From contig CAVAPG010000001.1 of assembly GCA_963590435.1 (NCBI GenBank), positions 1 to 55,666 of the forward strand: a stretch of 55,666 nucleotides of DNA. Reading direction: 5' to 3'. The DNA is from F23-B02 sp963590435. GTDB lineage: Bacteria > Bacillota > Clostridia > Oscillospirales > Oscillospiraceae. Both the position numbers and the translations under genes were made by a program. The notes under the pieces were generated by a model that worked only from the letters and a program-made list of their open reading frames with translations, was not told where the DNA came from and did no database searches. Positions 24,237 through 32,133 of this stretch are shown here, one piece after another; the first letter of the stretch is position 1, and the number at the start of each line of letters is the position of its first letter.

Positions 24237-25553
24237 TTGGAGTATAACGGATATGTTGCGGATGTGCTGTTTCAGCTTGTTATCTTTGCATTATGGACGG
24301 CATTCCTGTGGCGCGTACTGGATGGGAGGCGTTTCTCCGTTCCGGTCACATGCCTGCTTGCGCTCATCATAGCTCTGGCATATAACCTGCCGATACTGGC
24401 TTTGACCGAGTCCGGAAGCACGACGAGGCTTCTGCTTTATCCTGTCGGCTCGCTTGCCGCGGCGTTTCTGCTGTTTTACGGCAAGCCCATGCGCAAAATT
24501 TTTGCTTCCGCCGTGGAACTGGCAGGCTCAATGCTGGCAGAAAGCTTGATAGTTCCGATGATGAACGGCACCGAAATTACCGGCAAGATCGGACCGTGGG
24601 GTGATCCGAAAATGCTCATTATCGGAGCGATAATGATACCGCTTGTCGCGATTGTCCTCCTGCTGCTTTCAATACCCATGACAAGACTAAGGGATAATCT
24701 GTCCGCAAAGCAGATGATTGTTTTCGCCGTACTGCCGCTGTCGCAGATTGCAAGCTTCATTTCGACTGAAACGGCATTTACCACAACCGGACGGTATGAT
24801 CACATCGCGGTTTTGTTTGGCTCCATGGTTGTCAGTGTGCTCGCGGATATTGCCCTTTATATCATGATGATTCGAACCGAACAGCGTGTTGCGCTTGAGA
24901 CGGAAAACAAGCTTCTTGAAAAGCAGCTTGAGCTGCAGCTTTCGCATTATGAGGCGCTCACCGAGCAGTATGAGCAGGTGCGCACCATGCGGCACGATAT
25001 ATACCACCATCTGAACACGATTAATATTCTTCTGCGCGAGGGCAACACATCGGAGGCCGCGGAGTATGCAGACCAGCTCATGCCCATGCAGCAGCACATT
25101 TCAAAGCTCGGCAGCTGTCTGAATCCCGTGGTTGATGCATTTCTGTTCAGCCGTGTTCGGGACGCGCGTGAGGGCGGCATTGATGTAACGGTCGATGTAA
25201 CCCTGCCGCCGGAGCTTGGGGTTTCAAACACCGATCTTATTGTTCTGTTCGGCAACATCATGGATAACGCCGTCGAAGCCTGCACACGCGAAAGTGAAAA
25301 GCATATTGATCTGCATGCGCACATGGCAAAGGGCTATCTGATAGTAACGGAAACAAATCCCGCACATTCGAAGGACGCGGAAAAGAAGCGCAGAATTCCC
25401 GAGCTGGAGCGCGGCGTCGGCTTCCGCATTCTCTCGTCGCTTGCGAAAAAATATGACGGCAGCTTTGAGCACAATCTTGCCGACGGAGCATACACCGTCA
25501 CGGTAATTCTGAAATCATCCCCTGCAAAGGAAAATAAAAAAGACGATAAATAA
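24237..25553 (+). CDS. GHKL-domain sensor histidine kinase (AgrC-like)
   Basis: About 438 residues. Six or seven hydrophobic segments fill the first 220 residues, then a coiled linker (ETENKLLEKQLELQLSHYEA), a phosphoacceptor motif RHDIYHHLNTI with the conserved His, and a C-terminal GHKL ATPase with N box LFGNIMDNAVEAC and a G box near GVGFRILSSLAKKYDG. It lacks a classic HisKA domain, as in the AgrC/HPK10 class that pairs with LytTR regulators. No ATG fits: GTG at 24228 is two bases from GAGAGG, so the TTG at 24237 is preferred. Ligand unknown. Confidence 0.85.
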   Translation: MEYNGYVADVLFQLVIFALWTAFLWRVLDGRRFSVPVTCLLALIIALAYNLPILALTESGSTTRLLLYPVGSLAAAFLLFYGKPMRKIFASAVELAGSMLAESLIVPMMNGTEITGKIGPWGDPKMLIIGAIMIPLVAIVLLLLSIPMTRLRDNLSAKQMIVFAVLPLSQIASFISTETAFTTTGRYDHIAVLFGSMVVSVLADIALYIMMIRTEQRVALETENKLLEKQLELQLSHYEALTEQYEQVRTMRHDIYHHLNTINILLREGNTSEAAEYADQLMPMQQHISKLGSCLNPVVDAFLFSRVRDAREGGIDVTVDVTLPPELGVSNTDLIVLFGNIMDNAVEACTRESEKHIDLHAHMAKGYLIVTETNPAHSKDAEKKRRIPELERGVGFRILSSLAKKYDGSFEHNLADGAYTVTVILKSSPAKENKKDDK

Positions 25554-25568
25554 AGGTGGGCAGTAATT

Positions 25569-26270
25569 ATGAATAAGAAAATAATCGGAATTCTCGGTGG
25601 AATGGGTCCTGCCGCAACGGCGGATCTGTTCAGCAAAATCATAAGGTCAACCAAGGCAGCCTGCGATCAGGAGCATCTGCATGTTATCATCGACAGCAAC
25701 ACCGACATTCCCGACCGCACCGCGGCGCTTCTGAGCGGCGGTGCCGACCCCACACAGCAGCTTGTTTTAAGCGCGAGGCGGCTTGAGGCCGCAGGGGCCG
25801 AGCTTATTATCATGCCCTGCAACACGGCGCACTGCTTCCATGACGCGGTAAGCTCGAGCGTGTCGGTCCCTGTGCTGCATATGATAAAGCTTACAGCCGA
25901 AGAGCTGAAGCGTCAGGGGATTACCTGCGCCGGGCTTCTGGCAACCGACGGGACCGTGCGCACGGGCATTTATGAGCGCTGCTTTGAGGGGAGCGGTATT
26001 GAGCTTATAACTCCGTCGGAGACGGCTCAGCGCGCGGTTATGGATATAATCTATAAGGGCGTCAAGGCCGGAGAGAGCGACTTTGACACCACAGAATTCG
26101 AACAGGCCGCACGGGAGCTGCTTGAGCGCGGTGCGCAGACGCTTATCCTCGGCTGTACGGAGCTTCCGCCGGCTTTTGAAATTTACAATCTCGATTATCC
26201 CCACACGGACCCGACACTGGTGCTTGCGCGTGCCGCTGTGCTTGCCGCAGGCGGCGCTCTCAATGACTGA
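25569..26270 (+). CDS. Aspartate/glutamate racemase family protein
   Basis: A 233-residue cofactor-independent racemase of the Asp/Glu family. GILGGMGPAATADL at 7-20, the first catalytic Cys at 84 in IMPCNTAH, and the second near 195 in LGCTELPPAF are all present, so it should be active; aspartate racemase is the closest match by motif, but glutamate or another amino acid is possible. It follows the kinase by 15 bp and shares its promoter, which makes production of a D-amino acid a potential output of this two-component system. The terminator lies 15 bases after the stop. Confidence 0.85.
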   Translation: MNKKIIGILGGMGPAATADLFSKIIRSTKAACDQEHLHVIIDSNTDIPDRTAALLSGGADPTQQLVLSARRLEAAGAELIIMPCNTAHCFHDAVSSSVSVPVLHMIKLTAEELKRQGITCAGLLATDGTVRTGIYERCFEGSGIELITPSETAQRAVMDIIYKGVKAGESDFDTTEFEQAARELLERGAQTLILGCTELPPAFEIYNLDYPHTDPTLVLARAAVLAAGGALND

Positions 26271-26285
26271 ATAACGGCTGATTTG

Positions 26286-26320
26286 CACATCCCTTGAAGC
26301 ATAATCCGGGGGATGTGTTT
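26286..26320. terminator. Terminator after the racemase gene
   Basis: CACATCCC (26286-26293) pairs with GGGATGTG (26310-26317), followed by TTTTTT on the plus strand. It separates the plus-strand operon from the converging phage-like genes. Confidence 0.7.
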
Positions 26321-26321
26321 T

Positions 26322-27506
26322 TTACGGAATGCTTATCTCACGGTCATAGCCTGTTCCGAAGCAGAATGAGTATATCTTCCCCTCCGTCGGGTTTACGACA
26401 TTCACCGTGACGGACGTGAAGTCTGCATCGGTGACGCCCTTATCACATGTCGTGCCCTCGGTGTAGCTTATGCCGTTTGCATCGGTCACGGCCTCGTTGT
26501 TCTGCAGCCAGCCCATATTCGGAACGGCAATGCGCAGGATGTTAAACTCCGCAAGGGAGTCCTGTGCGTCACGCAGCTTCGCGTAGGCGTAATTGTGCGT
26601 GTGCCCGTGGAACGTGCCGTATATTTTAGTCTTGTTATATTCGCCGAAATCAACCTTGACCCCCTGCAGCGTAACCGAGCCGCCGAGGGTGTACTGCCTG
26701 AGTATAGTTCCGACGGCACTTGCATTTGTATCGGAGCTTGTATCGCCGGTGAAGTCAAGCGGATAATGCGACAGGATTATAACTCCCCAGCCGTCCTTCG
26801 CGCCGACCTTTTTCAGTTCCCTTGCAAACCAGAGCTGCTGTGACTTGCTGACATTGGCATAGTCATAATATCCGTCGGAGGTGTTCAGGCAGAACACGCG
26901 CAGCTTCAGGTCGCTGAAATCGTTGTAGTTCCATCCGTTATCGTAGCTACCGGCGATTGAGTCCTCCGAATATGCGGCGTATTTGCTTATAAGCGAATAA
27001 TAATTTGACTTTGAAAGAGCGACCATATCGTCCTCGCCGGCTGTGCGAAACTGCACCATCTCCTCGAAGCCCTCGCTGAGCAGGGCATTGATTGATTTAA
27101 TCTGCACTATCCCATCGTCCTTTGTCGTGCCCTCGCTGAGATAATCCCCAAGAAAGCAGCGGAATGCCACATTCGGCACGACATAGCTGAGCGCCTTGAT
27201 TCCCATGCAGGCGTATGTGATTGCCGTCTCGGTACGCGAATCCGTTGCAAGCTTATGCGCATCGGATGCGGCAATGAATGTTATGCTGTCGCTTGTCTGA
27301 ACCGCCGCGGCCTTTTTCGCCGTTTCAAGGGCTGCGTTTTTTACTCCTTCGGGCAAATCCTTTATCTGTATAAGCTCACTGAGCGTAAGACTGTCAATCG
27401 CACCTGCCATTTCCGAGAGCTTGTATTTCGTACTGCCACCGTTCTTTGCGCGAATTGAGTTTGCGATTTCCCGAACATCGCTCTCCTCATAAAGCTTGTC
27501 TGCCAT
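26322..27506 (-). CDS. Phage-tail-like protein with calcineurin-type metallophosphoesterase domain
   Basis: A 394-residue protein. Residues 1-45 (LYEESDVREIANSIRAKNG, then KYKLSEMAGAI) match a short module common at the N-termini of Firmicutes phage tail and host-contact proteins. From about 75 a metallophosphoesterase-like core follows: FIAASDAHK, FLGDYLSEG, ILSHYPLDF near 250 and GTFHGHTHN near 305, which give the Asp/His metal ligands, though the canonical GDxxD/GNHE spacing is changed. No signal peptide. It is coupled to the next upstream gene (27506 is shared). No capsid, terminase, holin or integrase lies nearby. Confidence 0.7.
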   Translation of the reverse strand: MADKLYEESDVREIANSIRAKNGGSTKYKLSEMAGAIDSLTLSELIQIKDLPEGVKNAALETAKKAAAVQTSDSITFIAASDAHKLATDSRTETAITYACMGIKALSYVVPNVAFRCFLGDYLSEGTTKDDGIVQIKSINALLSEGFEEMVQFRTAGEDDMVALSKSNYYSLISKYAAYSEDSIAGSYDNGWNYNDFSDLKLRVFCLNTSDGYYDYANVSKSQQLWFARELKKVGAKDGWGVIILSHYPLDFTGDTSSDTNASAVGTILRQYTLGGSVTLQGVKVDFGEYNKTKIYGTFHGHTHNYAYAKLRDAQDSLAEFNILRIAVPNMGWLQNNEAVTDANGISYTEGTTCDKGVTDADFTSVTVNVVNPTEGKIYSFCFGTGYDREISIP

Positions 27507-27943
27507 CAGTAGCTCACCTCGTTTCCGTCCTCGACTTCAATGGTTTTATCCTGCAAACCGATGTACTCATAGCACTCGATGACATCACCGAGCTTTATCG
27601 TCAGGGTCCTATATGACGGCGCATCGGTTTTTTCCTCTGCCGCAACGTCGGTTATGCAGCCGGCACAGCGGAACACCGCCGGCGTTGACGTTCTGAGCTG
27701 ACCGGAGTACAGGCCGACCGAAATCCACGGCTGATTTTTTATAACGGGAAGCGCACAGCTTCTTCCGGAAAACTCGACATCTTCAAATTCTCCGTTTCGA
27801 TAAGCCGTGCGCATGGTTTTGGTTTCATACTCGTCCCACTCGGAGTCCAGCTCGAAATTGACCGTATAGTCGCTGTTGCCGCAGACTATGACAGTGCCGT
27901 CTCCGTGCGCGATTTTGTCCTTCACGCTGATATTTATATCCAT
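27506..27943 (-). CDS. Phage-like structural protein, function unknown
   Basis: A 145-residue, mostly beta-strand protein beginning MDINISVKDKIAHGDG, with VICGNSDYTVNFELDSEWD and WISVGLYSGQLRTSTPAVFR. I recognise this pattern from small proteins next to tail-fibre or baseplate genes in Firmicutes prophages, where it precedes a protein like the one downstream here. GGAG lies seven bases before the ATG. It is first in a two-gene unit with its own promoter and a UUCG-capped leader hairpin, so the pair seems to be expressed on its own rather than as part of a prophage. Confidence 0.65.
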   Translation of the reverse strand: MDINISVKDKIAHGDGTVIVCGNSDYTVNFELDSEWDEYETKTMRTAYRNGEFEDVEFSGRSCALPVIKNQPWISVGLYSGQLRTSTPAVFRCAGCITDVAAEEKTDAPSYRTLTIKLGDVIECYEYIGLQDKTIEVEDGNEVSY

Positions 27944-27968
27944 GCAATTCTCCTTATTATTAAATCCG

Positions 27969-27994
27969 GGGAGAAAAGCCGAAGTTTTTCTCCC
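27969..27994 (-). ncRNA. Leader hairpin with UUCG tetraloop upstream of the phage-like pair
   Basis: On the minus strand GGGAGAAAA pairs with TTTTCTCCC, with one A-C mismatch and a C-G pair closing a TTCG loop. It lies between the predicted start of transcription and the ribosome binding site and may stabilise the mRNA. Confidence 0.5.
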
Positions 27995-28002
27995 TACTTT
28001 CT

Positions 28003-28030
28003 ATGTTAGCAGAAATGCAGGATCTGTCAA
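28003..28030 (-). promoter_or_regulatory. Promoter of the phage-like gene pair
   Basis: On the minus strand a perfect TTGACA (complement of 28025-28030) is followed after 16 bases by TAACAT (complement of 28003-28008). Confidence 0.65.
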
Positions 28031-28064
28031 TGCAAGTACTTTACCTCTCAATGTTTTTGCTTTA

Positions 28065-28093
28065 TGGACAATTCCGATCTGATATGTTATGAT
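28065..28093 (+). promoter_or_regulatory. Promoter of the SseB-like gene
   Basis: TGGACA (28065-28070), 17 bases, TATGAT (28088-28093); the ribosome binding site AAGAGG and the ATG at 28127 follow. Divergent from the phage-like promoter 35 bp away. Confidence 0.6.
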
Positions 28094-28126
28094 GAGGGCA
28101 CAAATAATTTTCAAGAGGTAAATGCA

Positions 28127-28603
28127 ATGTCAAACGCCGAGCTGAGTCAGGCGCAGATAGATAAAATATCGCGCGCGGGAATAAAAAAGCTTATTGAGAA
28201 ATATAATCAGTCACAGGGCAAGGATAAACAGTCGCTGTCGCTTCTGCTTGAGCAGCTTGCAAAAACGCCCATGTATTTTGCCGTGAAGAAAAACAGCACG
28301 TCCTCGGCGATGATGAATTTCATAACGCTCACGGTGAACAATCAGGTTTTTATTCCGATTTTCACCTCGCCCGAAGATTTCGGCAAGCTCAAGGATCAGT
28401 GCGAGTGCGTATGCCTCAAGCCGATGGATTATTTTCAGATGCTTGTTGACAACAACCGCCACGCCGTTGTCAATCCCTTCGGGACGTATTTTCTCCTGTG
28501 GCCGGAGCTTGTGCGCGACCATATGCTGCCGTATATGAAGCAGGCCGAGGACTTTGAACGCGCGCAAAAGGAGCAGAAAGGCGGCTTTGCTCCCATATCC
28601 TGA
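28127..28603 (+). CDS. SseB-family protein
   Basis: A 158-residue cytosolic protein with an SseB N-terminal-type domain (LLEQLAKTPMYFAV, ITLTVNNQVFIPIFTSPEDF, MDYFQMLVDNNRHAVVNPFG). Such domains occur in stand-alone proteins of many Gram-positive bacteria with no secretion system and have no defined biochemical role. I start it at the ATG at 28127 (MSNAELSQ), eight bases after AAGAGG, and not at an ATG 21 codons upstream, which overlaps the promoter. It is monocistronic, with a strong terminator. Confidence 0.8.
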   Translation: MSNAELSQAQIDKISRAGIKKLIEKYNQSQGKDKQSLSLLLEQLAKTPMYFAVKKNSTSSAMMNFITLTVNNQVFIPIFTSPEDFGKLKDQCECVCLKPMDYFQMLVDNNRHAVVNPFGTYFLLWPELVRDHMLPYMKQAEDFERAQKEQKGGFAPIS

Positions 28604-28620
28604 GCCGAATAAAGCTATAA

Positions 28621-28657
28621 AACGACTCCCTTGCTCTATCCGAGCAAGGGAGTCGTT
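28621..28657. terminator. Bidirectional terminator, SseB-like gene and clpB
   Basis: Perfect 16-bp arms (28621-28636 and 28642-28657) around a 5-base loop, between two converging genes. A T-rich tail exists on the minus (clpB) side. Confidence 0.8.
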
Positions 28658-28680
28658 GATTATGTGATTGTGCCCGTTTA

Positions 28681-31260
28681 TTATTCGCAGAACAGCTCGC
28701 CGTCTCGGACATCGACCTTTATCACATGGTCTGCCGGCATATCTCCCGCGAGAATTGCGCGGGCAATGAGCGTTTCGACGGTGCTCTGGAGATATCTCTT
28801 GAGCGGACGCGCACCGAACACGGGGTCAAAGCCGCGGTCGATTATAAGCTGCTTTGCGCTGTCTGTTATCTCAAGGCCGAGGCCCTTGTCCTCAAGGCGC
28901 TGTCTGAGTGACGAGGTAAGGATGTCTATAATGCCGTCAAGCTCTGTCTTTGTCAGCGGCTTGAAGCAGATAATCTCATCGAGGCGGTTGAGGAATTCCG
29001 GTCTGAACTGCTGATGCAGCTGTGCCATGACCTGATCCTTCGCGCTCTGCTCAATCTCACCGTTATCGTTTATGCCATCGAGCAGGAACTGACTGCCGAG
29101 GTTGGAGGTCATGATGATAATGGTGTTTTTGAAGTCAACCGTGCGGCCCTGCGAGTCGGTCACGCGGCCGTCATCGAGAATCTGAAGCAGAATGTTGAAC
29201 ACATCGGGATGCGCCTTTTCGATCTCATCAAACAGCACTACGGAATAGGGCTTCCTGCGCACAGCCTCGGTAAGCTGACCGCCCTCGTCATAGCCGACGT
29301 ATCCCGGAGGTGCACCGATGAGTCTGGAAACCGAGAATTTTTCCATATACTCGGTCATATCGATTCTGACCATATTGTGCTCGTCATCAAACAGGCATCT
29401 TGCCAGAGCCTTTGCAAGCTCCGTCTTGCCGACGCCGGTCGGACCGAGGAACATGAACGAACCTATGGGCCTGTTGGGGTCTCCGATACCTGCACGCGAG
29501 CGCCATATTGCCTCGGTGACCTTCTGTACGGCCTCATCCTGACCGATAACCGATTTGTGCAGAACCTTATCGAGATTCAGAAGCTTTTCACGTTCACCCT
29601 CAAGCAGCTTGGACACGGGTATGCCCGTCCATTTTGCGACGATGCCGGCTATTTCCTCTTCGGTTACGGTATCGTGCACCATGCTGTCGCTCTTGCGCTC
29701 TTCGCTGTGCTTTTCGGCTTCCGCAAGCTGTTTTTCAAGGGCCGGCAGGTCGGAATATTTGAGCTTCGCAGCCGTTTCGTATTCGTAACGGAGCTGAGCC
29801 TTCTCAATATCGGCATTCATCTGCTCGATCTGAGCTTTGATTTTCTTTACATCGTCAACGCTGTTCTTTTCGGCCTCCCAGCGTGACTTGCGCTCGTTGA
29901 ATTCGTCTTTAAGATTTGCAAGCTCCTCCGTGAGCTTTGCAAGGCGGTCCTGCGAGAGCTTATCCGTCTCCTTCTTAAGGGCGGTTTCCTCAATCTCAAG
30001 CTGCATAATCTTGCGGCGCATATCGTCAAGCTCGGCCGGCATGGAGTCTATCTCCGTGCGGATAAGTGCGCATGCTTCATCGACAAGGTCGATTGCCTTA
30101 TCGGGCAGAAATCTGTCGGATATATATCTGTTTGAGAGCGTTGCCGCCGCGACGATTGCGTTATCGTGAATGCGCACGCCGTGATATACCTCATAGCGTT
30201 CCTTAAGTCCGCGCAGGATTGATATCGTGTCCTCAACGGTCGGTTCATCGACCTGAACGGGCTGGAATCTACGTTCGAGTGCCGCATCTTTTTCGATATA
30301 TTTTCTGTACTCATCAAGCGTCGTTGCACCAATGCAGTGCAATTCGCCGCGTGCAAGCATAGGCTTAAGCAGGTTGCCGGCATCCATGCTGCCTTCGGTT
30401 TTGCCAGCTCCGACTATCGTGTGCAGCTCATCTATGAACAGTATAATCTGTCCGTCGGACTGCTTTATCTCTTCAAGAACGGCCTTCAGGCGTTCCTCAA
30501 ACTCGCCGCGGTACTTTGCGCCGGCTATCAGTGCGCCCATATCGAGAGAGAAGATTGTCTTATCCTTCAGGCCCTCCGGCACATCGCCGCGGACTATACG
30601 CTGGGCCAGGCCCTCTGCAATTGCCGTTTTGCCGACGCCGGGTTCGCCGATAAGCACCGGGTTATTCTTCGTTTTTCTTGAAAGAATGCGGACGACATTT
30701 CTTATCTCCGTATCACGGCCTATGACAGGGTCAAGCTTATTGCTTTTTGCTCTCTCGACAAGGTCTGTGCCGTATTTCTTCAGTGCGTCATAGCTGCTTT
30801 CGGGGTTATCGCCCGTAACCGGACCTTTTTTGACCTTTGACAGCTCTTCGCTGAACTTTGCCTTTGTTATGCCGTGGTCTTCGAAAATGCGCTTTATCGC
30901 AGGCGTCGGGGAGGCGAAAATGCCGATCATGATATGCTCAACCGAGAGGTATTCGTCATTCATGCTCTTTGCGGATTTCTCTGCGGCATTTATGACGCGG
31001 TCTGCCTCGCGCGAAAGATATATATCATAATCGCCCGAAACCTTCGGCATTGCGTCTATTGCAGTATCGAGTTCAGAGAGGACCGCGTTGCAGTCGACTC
31101 CCATACGCTCGAACAGTGACGGAATAAGGCCTCCGTCCTGATCGACAAGGGCATACAGCAGATGCTCCGGAGTTATGTATTGATTGTTATTTTCCATGGC
31201 CATTGACTTGGCCGTCTGGATCATTTCAAGTGTCTTTTGAGTAAAATTCTGTGCGTTCAT
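28681..31260 (-). CDS. clpB: ATP-dependent disaggregase ClpB
   Basis: An 859-residue Hsp100 that threads aggregated proteins through a hexameric ring together with DnaK. Order: double Clp-N repeat (1-145, beginning MNAQNFTQKTLEMIQ), NBD1 with GEPGVGKT at 205-212 and IDELHT, the long coiled-coil M domain (about 410-525) that distinguishes ClpB from ClpA/ClpC, NBD2 with GPTGVGKTEL near 600 and FDEIEKAHPDVF, then the C-terminal domain. Length is normal. No CIRCE or CtsR box is visible upstream; it is co-transcribed behind a ribbon-helix-helix gene with a 39-bp gap. Confidence 0.96.
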   Translation of the reverse strand: MNAQNFTQKTLEMIQTAKSMAMENNNQYITPEHLLYALVDQDGGLIPSLFERMGVDCNAVLSELDTAIDAMPKVSGDYDIYLSREADRVINAAEKSAKSMNDEYLSVEHIMIGIFASPTPAIKRIFEDHGITKAKFSEELSKVKKGPVTGDNPESSYDALKKYGTDLVERAKSNKLDPVIGRDTEIRNVVRILSRKTKNNPVLIGEPGVGKTAIAEGLAQRIVRGDVPEGLKDKTIFSLDMGALIAGAKYRGEFEERLKAVLEEIKQSDGQIILFIDELHTIVGAGKTEGSMDAGNLLKPMLARGELHCIGATTLDEYRKYIEKDAALERRFQPVQVDEPTVEDTISILRGLKERYEVYHGVRIHDNAIVAAATLSNRYISDRFLPDKAIDLVDEACALIRTEIDSMPAELDDMRRKIMQLEIEETALKKETDKLSQDRLAKLTEELANLKDEFNERKSRWEAEKNSVDDVKKIKAQIEQMNADIEKAQLRYEYETAAKLKYSDLPALEKQLAEAEKHSEERKSDSMVHDTVTEEEIAGIVAKWTGIPVSKLLEGEREKLLNLDKVLHKSVIGQDEAVQKVTEAIWRSRAGIGDPNRPIGSFMFLGPTGVGKTELAKALARCLFDDEHNMVRIDMTEYMEKFSVSRLIGAPPGYVGYDEGGQLTEAVRRKPYSVVLFDEIEKAHPDVFNILLQILDDGRVTDSQGRTVDFKNTIIIMTSNLGSQFLLDGINDNGEIEQSAKDQVMAQLHQQFRPEFLNRLDEIICFKPLTKTELDGIIDILTSSLRQRLEDKGLGLEITDSAKQLIIDRGFDPVFGARPLKRYLQSTVETLIARAILAGDMPADHVIKVDVRDGELFCE

Positions 31261-31299
31261 AAAAACACCTTCTTTTCAAATTCGGTAAATTTCAGGGAA

Positions 31300-31950
31300 T
31301 TAAATTAATATATTCGCTCTTCTCAGCTGGGAGAAGTAGCATGCCTCTATGTCGCGGGCGCTGAAGCGTCCGTTCAGATAGCCTTTCATCATCGTGTCAA
31401 ACAGTTTTATGTATTCCGAGAGCGTCTTGGCAAGCTCATCGGATGTGCAGTCACGCGACGGCAATGAAATGGAACGGATAAACTTGCCTTCGTACAGGGC
31501 GTACTTCGGAGGCTCCTGCTCCATAACCGGACGCAGATGCGCATCCTCTATGCTCTTCCATATGCGGAAGAACTCAGTCATTGAACGGATAAGTGCCGCC
31601 GACTGCGTGCGGAATATAACCGTCAGCTCGCCCAGGCAGTCACTGTCGCCTCTGTAAAGCTCAACCTCGTATTTTACCGTCGGTCGGTATTTATATTCCA
31701 GCGATGATTTGAGCGACATCGTCAATGCGTTCGGCGAGACAAACGGAACAAGCTCGCGCGATGATGTCATGAGCTGCTCAATTGCCGAAAAGACATCGTT
31801 TATGCGCCGCTCGGGCGTGACGAGATTCACATGCTCGGCAAGAATCTGATTTATAAGGTTTGAGCGGTTAGTCCCGAGTCTGTGGGCAAGTCTGTCCACC
31901 TCCGCGACAACCTCTTCGGAAAGCATAAGGCTGTAAAGCGTCTTTTTCAT
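31300..31950 (-). CDS. Ribbon-helix-helix N-terminal protein of unknown function, co-transcribed with clpB
   Basis: A 216-residue protein. Residues 1-45 (KKTLYSLMLSEEVVAEVDRL, then GTNRSNLINQILAEHV) look like a CopG/Arc-type ribbon-helix-helix DNA-binding unit. The remaining 170 residues are of no family I recognise: a region with basic beta-strands (YKYRPTVKYEVELYRG, LGELTVIFRTQSAAL) and an alpha-helical end with many aromatic residues. It is the first gene after a near-consensus promoter and directly precedes clpB, so it could be a stress regulator controlling its own operon; that is inference from position only. Confidence 0.6.
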   Translation of the reverse strand: MKKTLYSLMLSEEVVAEVDRLAHRLGTNRSNLINQILAEHVNLVTPERRINDVFSAIEQLMTSSRELVPFVSPNALTMSLKSSLEYKYRPTVKYEVELYRGDSDCLGELTVIFRTQSAALIRSMTEFFRIWKSIEDAHLRPVMEQEPPKYALYEGKFIRSISLPSRDCTSDELAKTLSEYIKLFDTMMKGYLNGRFSARDIEACYFSQLRRANILI

Positions 31951-31983
31951 GGTTGAATCTCTCTTTCAAAATTTATAGCTTAT

Positions 31984-32006
31984 GGGTCGTGCGCAACCGC
32001 CGACCC
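31984..32006 (-). ncRNA. Leader hairpin of the clpB operon
   Basis: GGGTCG-T-GCG (31984-31993) pairs with CGC-CGACCC (31998-32006) around CAAC with a single bulged T. It lies about 15 to 40 nt after the predicted start of transcription on the minus strand, in a 70-nt untranslated region. Confidence 0.45.
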
Positions 32007-32025
32007 CAATTTTCCCTGTGAGCTT

Positions 32026-32054
32026 ATATTAATCCGAACATGATAATTTGTCAA
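32026..32054 (-). promoter_or_regulatory. Promoter of the RHH-clpB operon
   Basis: On the minus strand a perfect TTGACA (complement of 32049-32054), 17 bases, then TAATAT (complement of 32026-32031). It reads as a housekeeping sigma-A promoter. Confidence 0.75.
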
Positions 32055-32103
32055 TAGTTTTATATAAATTTTTTTACGAATTATATATTGGAGGCATTTT
32101 AAA

Positions 32104-32124
32104 GGCAGAGCATACGGCTCTGCC
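32104..32124 (-). terminator. Terminator of the DUF362 / GTPase / YlmH operon
   Basis: Perfect 7-bp GGCAGAG (32104-32110) and CTCTGCC (32118-32124) around a 7-base loop, 10 bases after the ylmH stop on the minus strand; the T tract is short. Confidence 0.6.
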
Positions 32125-32133
32125 TGTTTTAGA

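Noticed and set aside
27969..27994. Terminator for a plus-strand unit
   Set aside because: There is no plus-strand gene before it and no T tract; it falls between promoter and start of the minus-strand pair, so a leader hairpin fits better.
31261..32100. CIRCE or CtsR heat-shock operator before clpB
   Set aside because: Neither TTAGCACTC-type inverted repeats nor GGTCAAA direct repeats were found.
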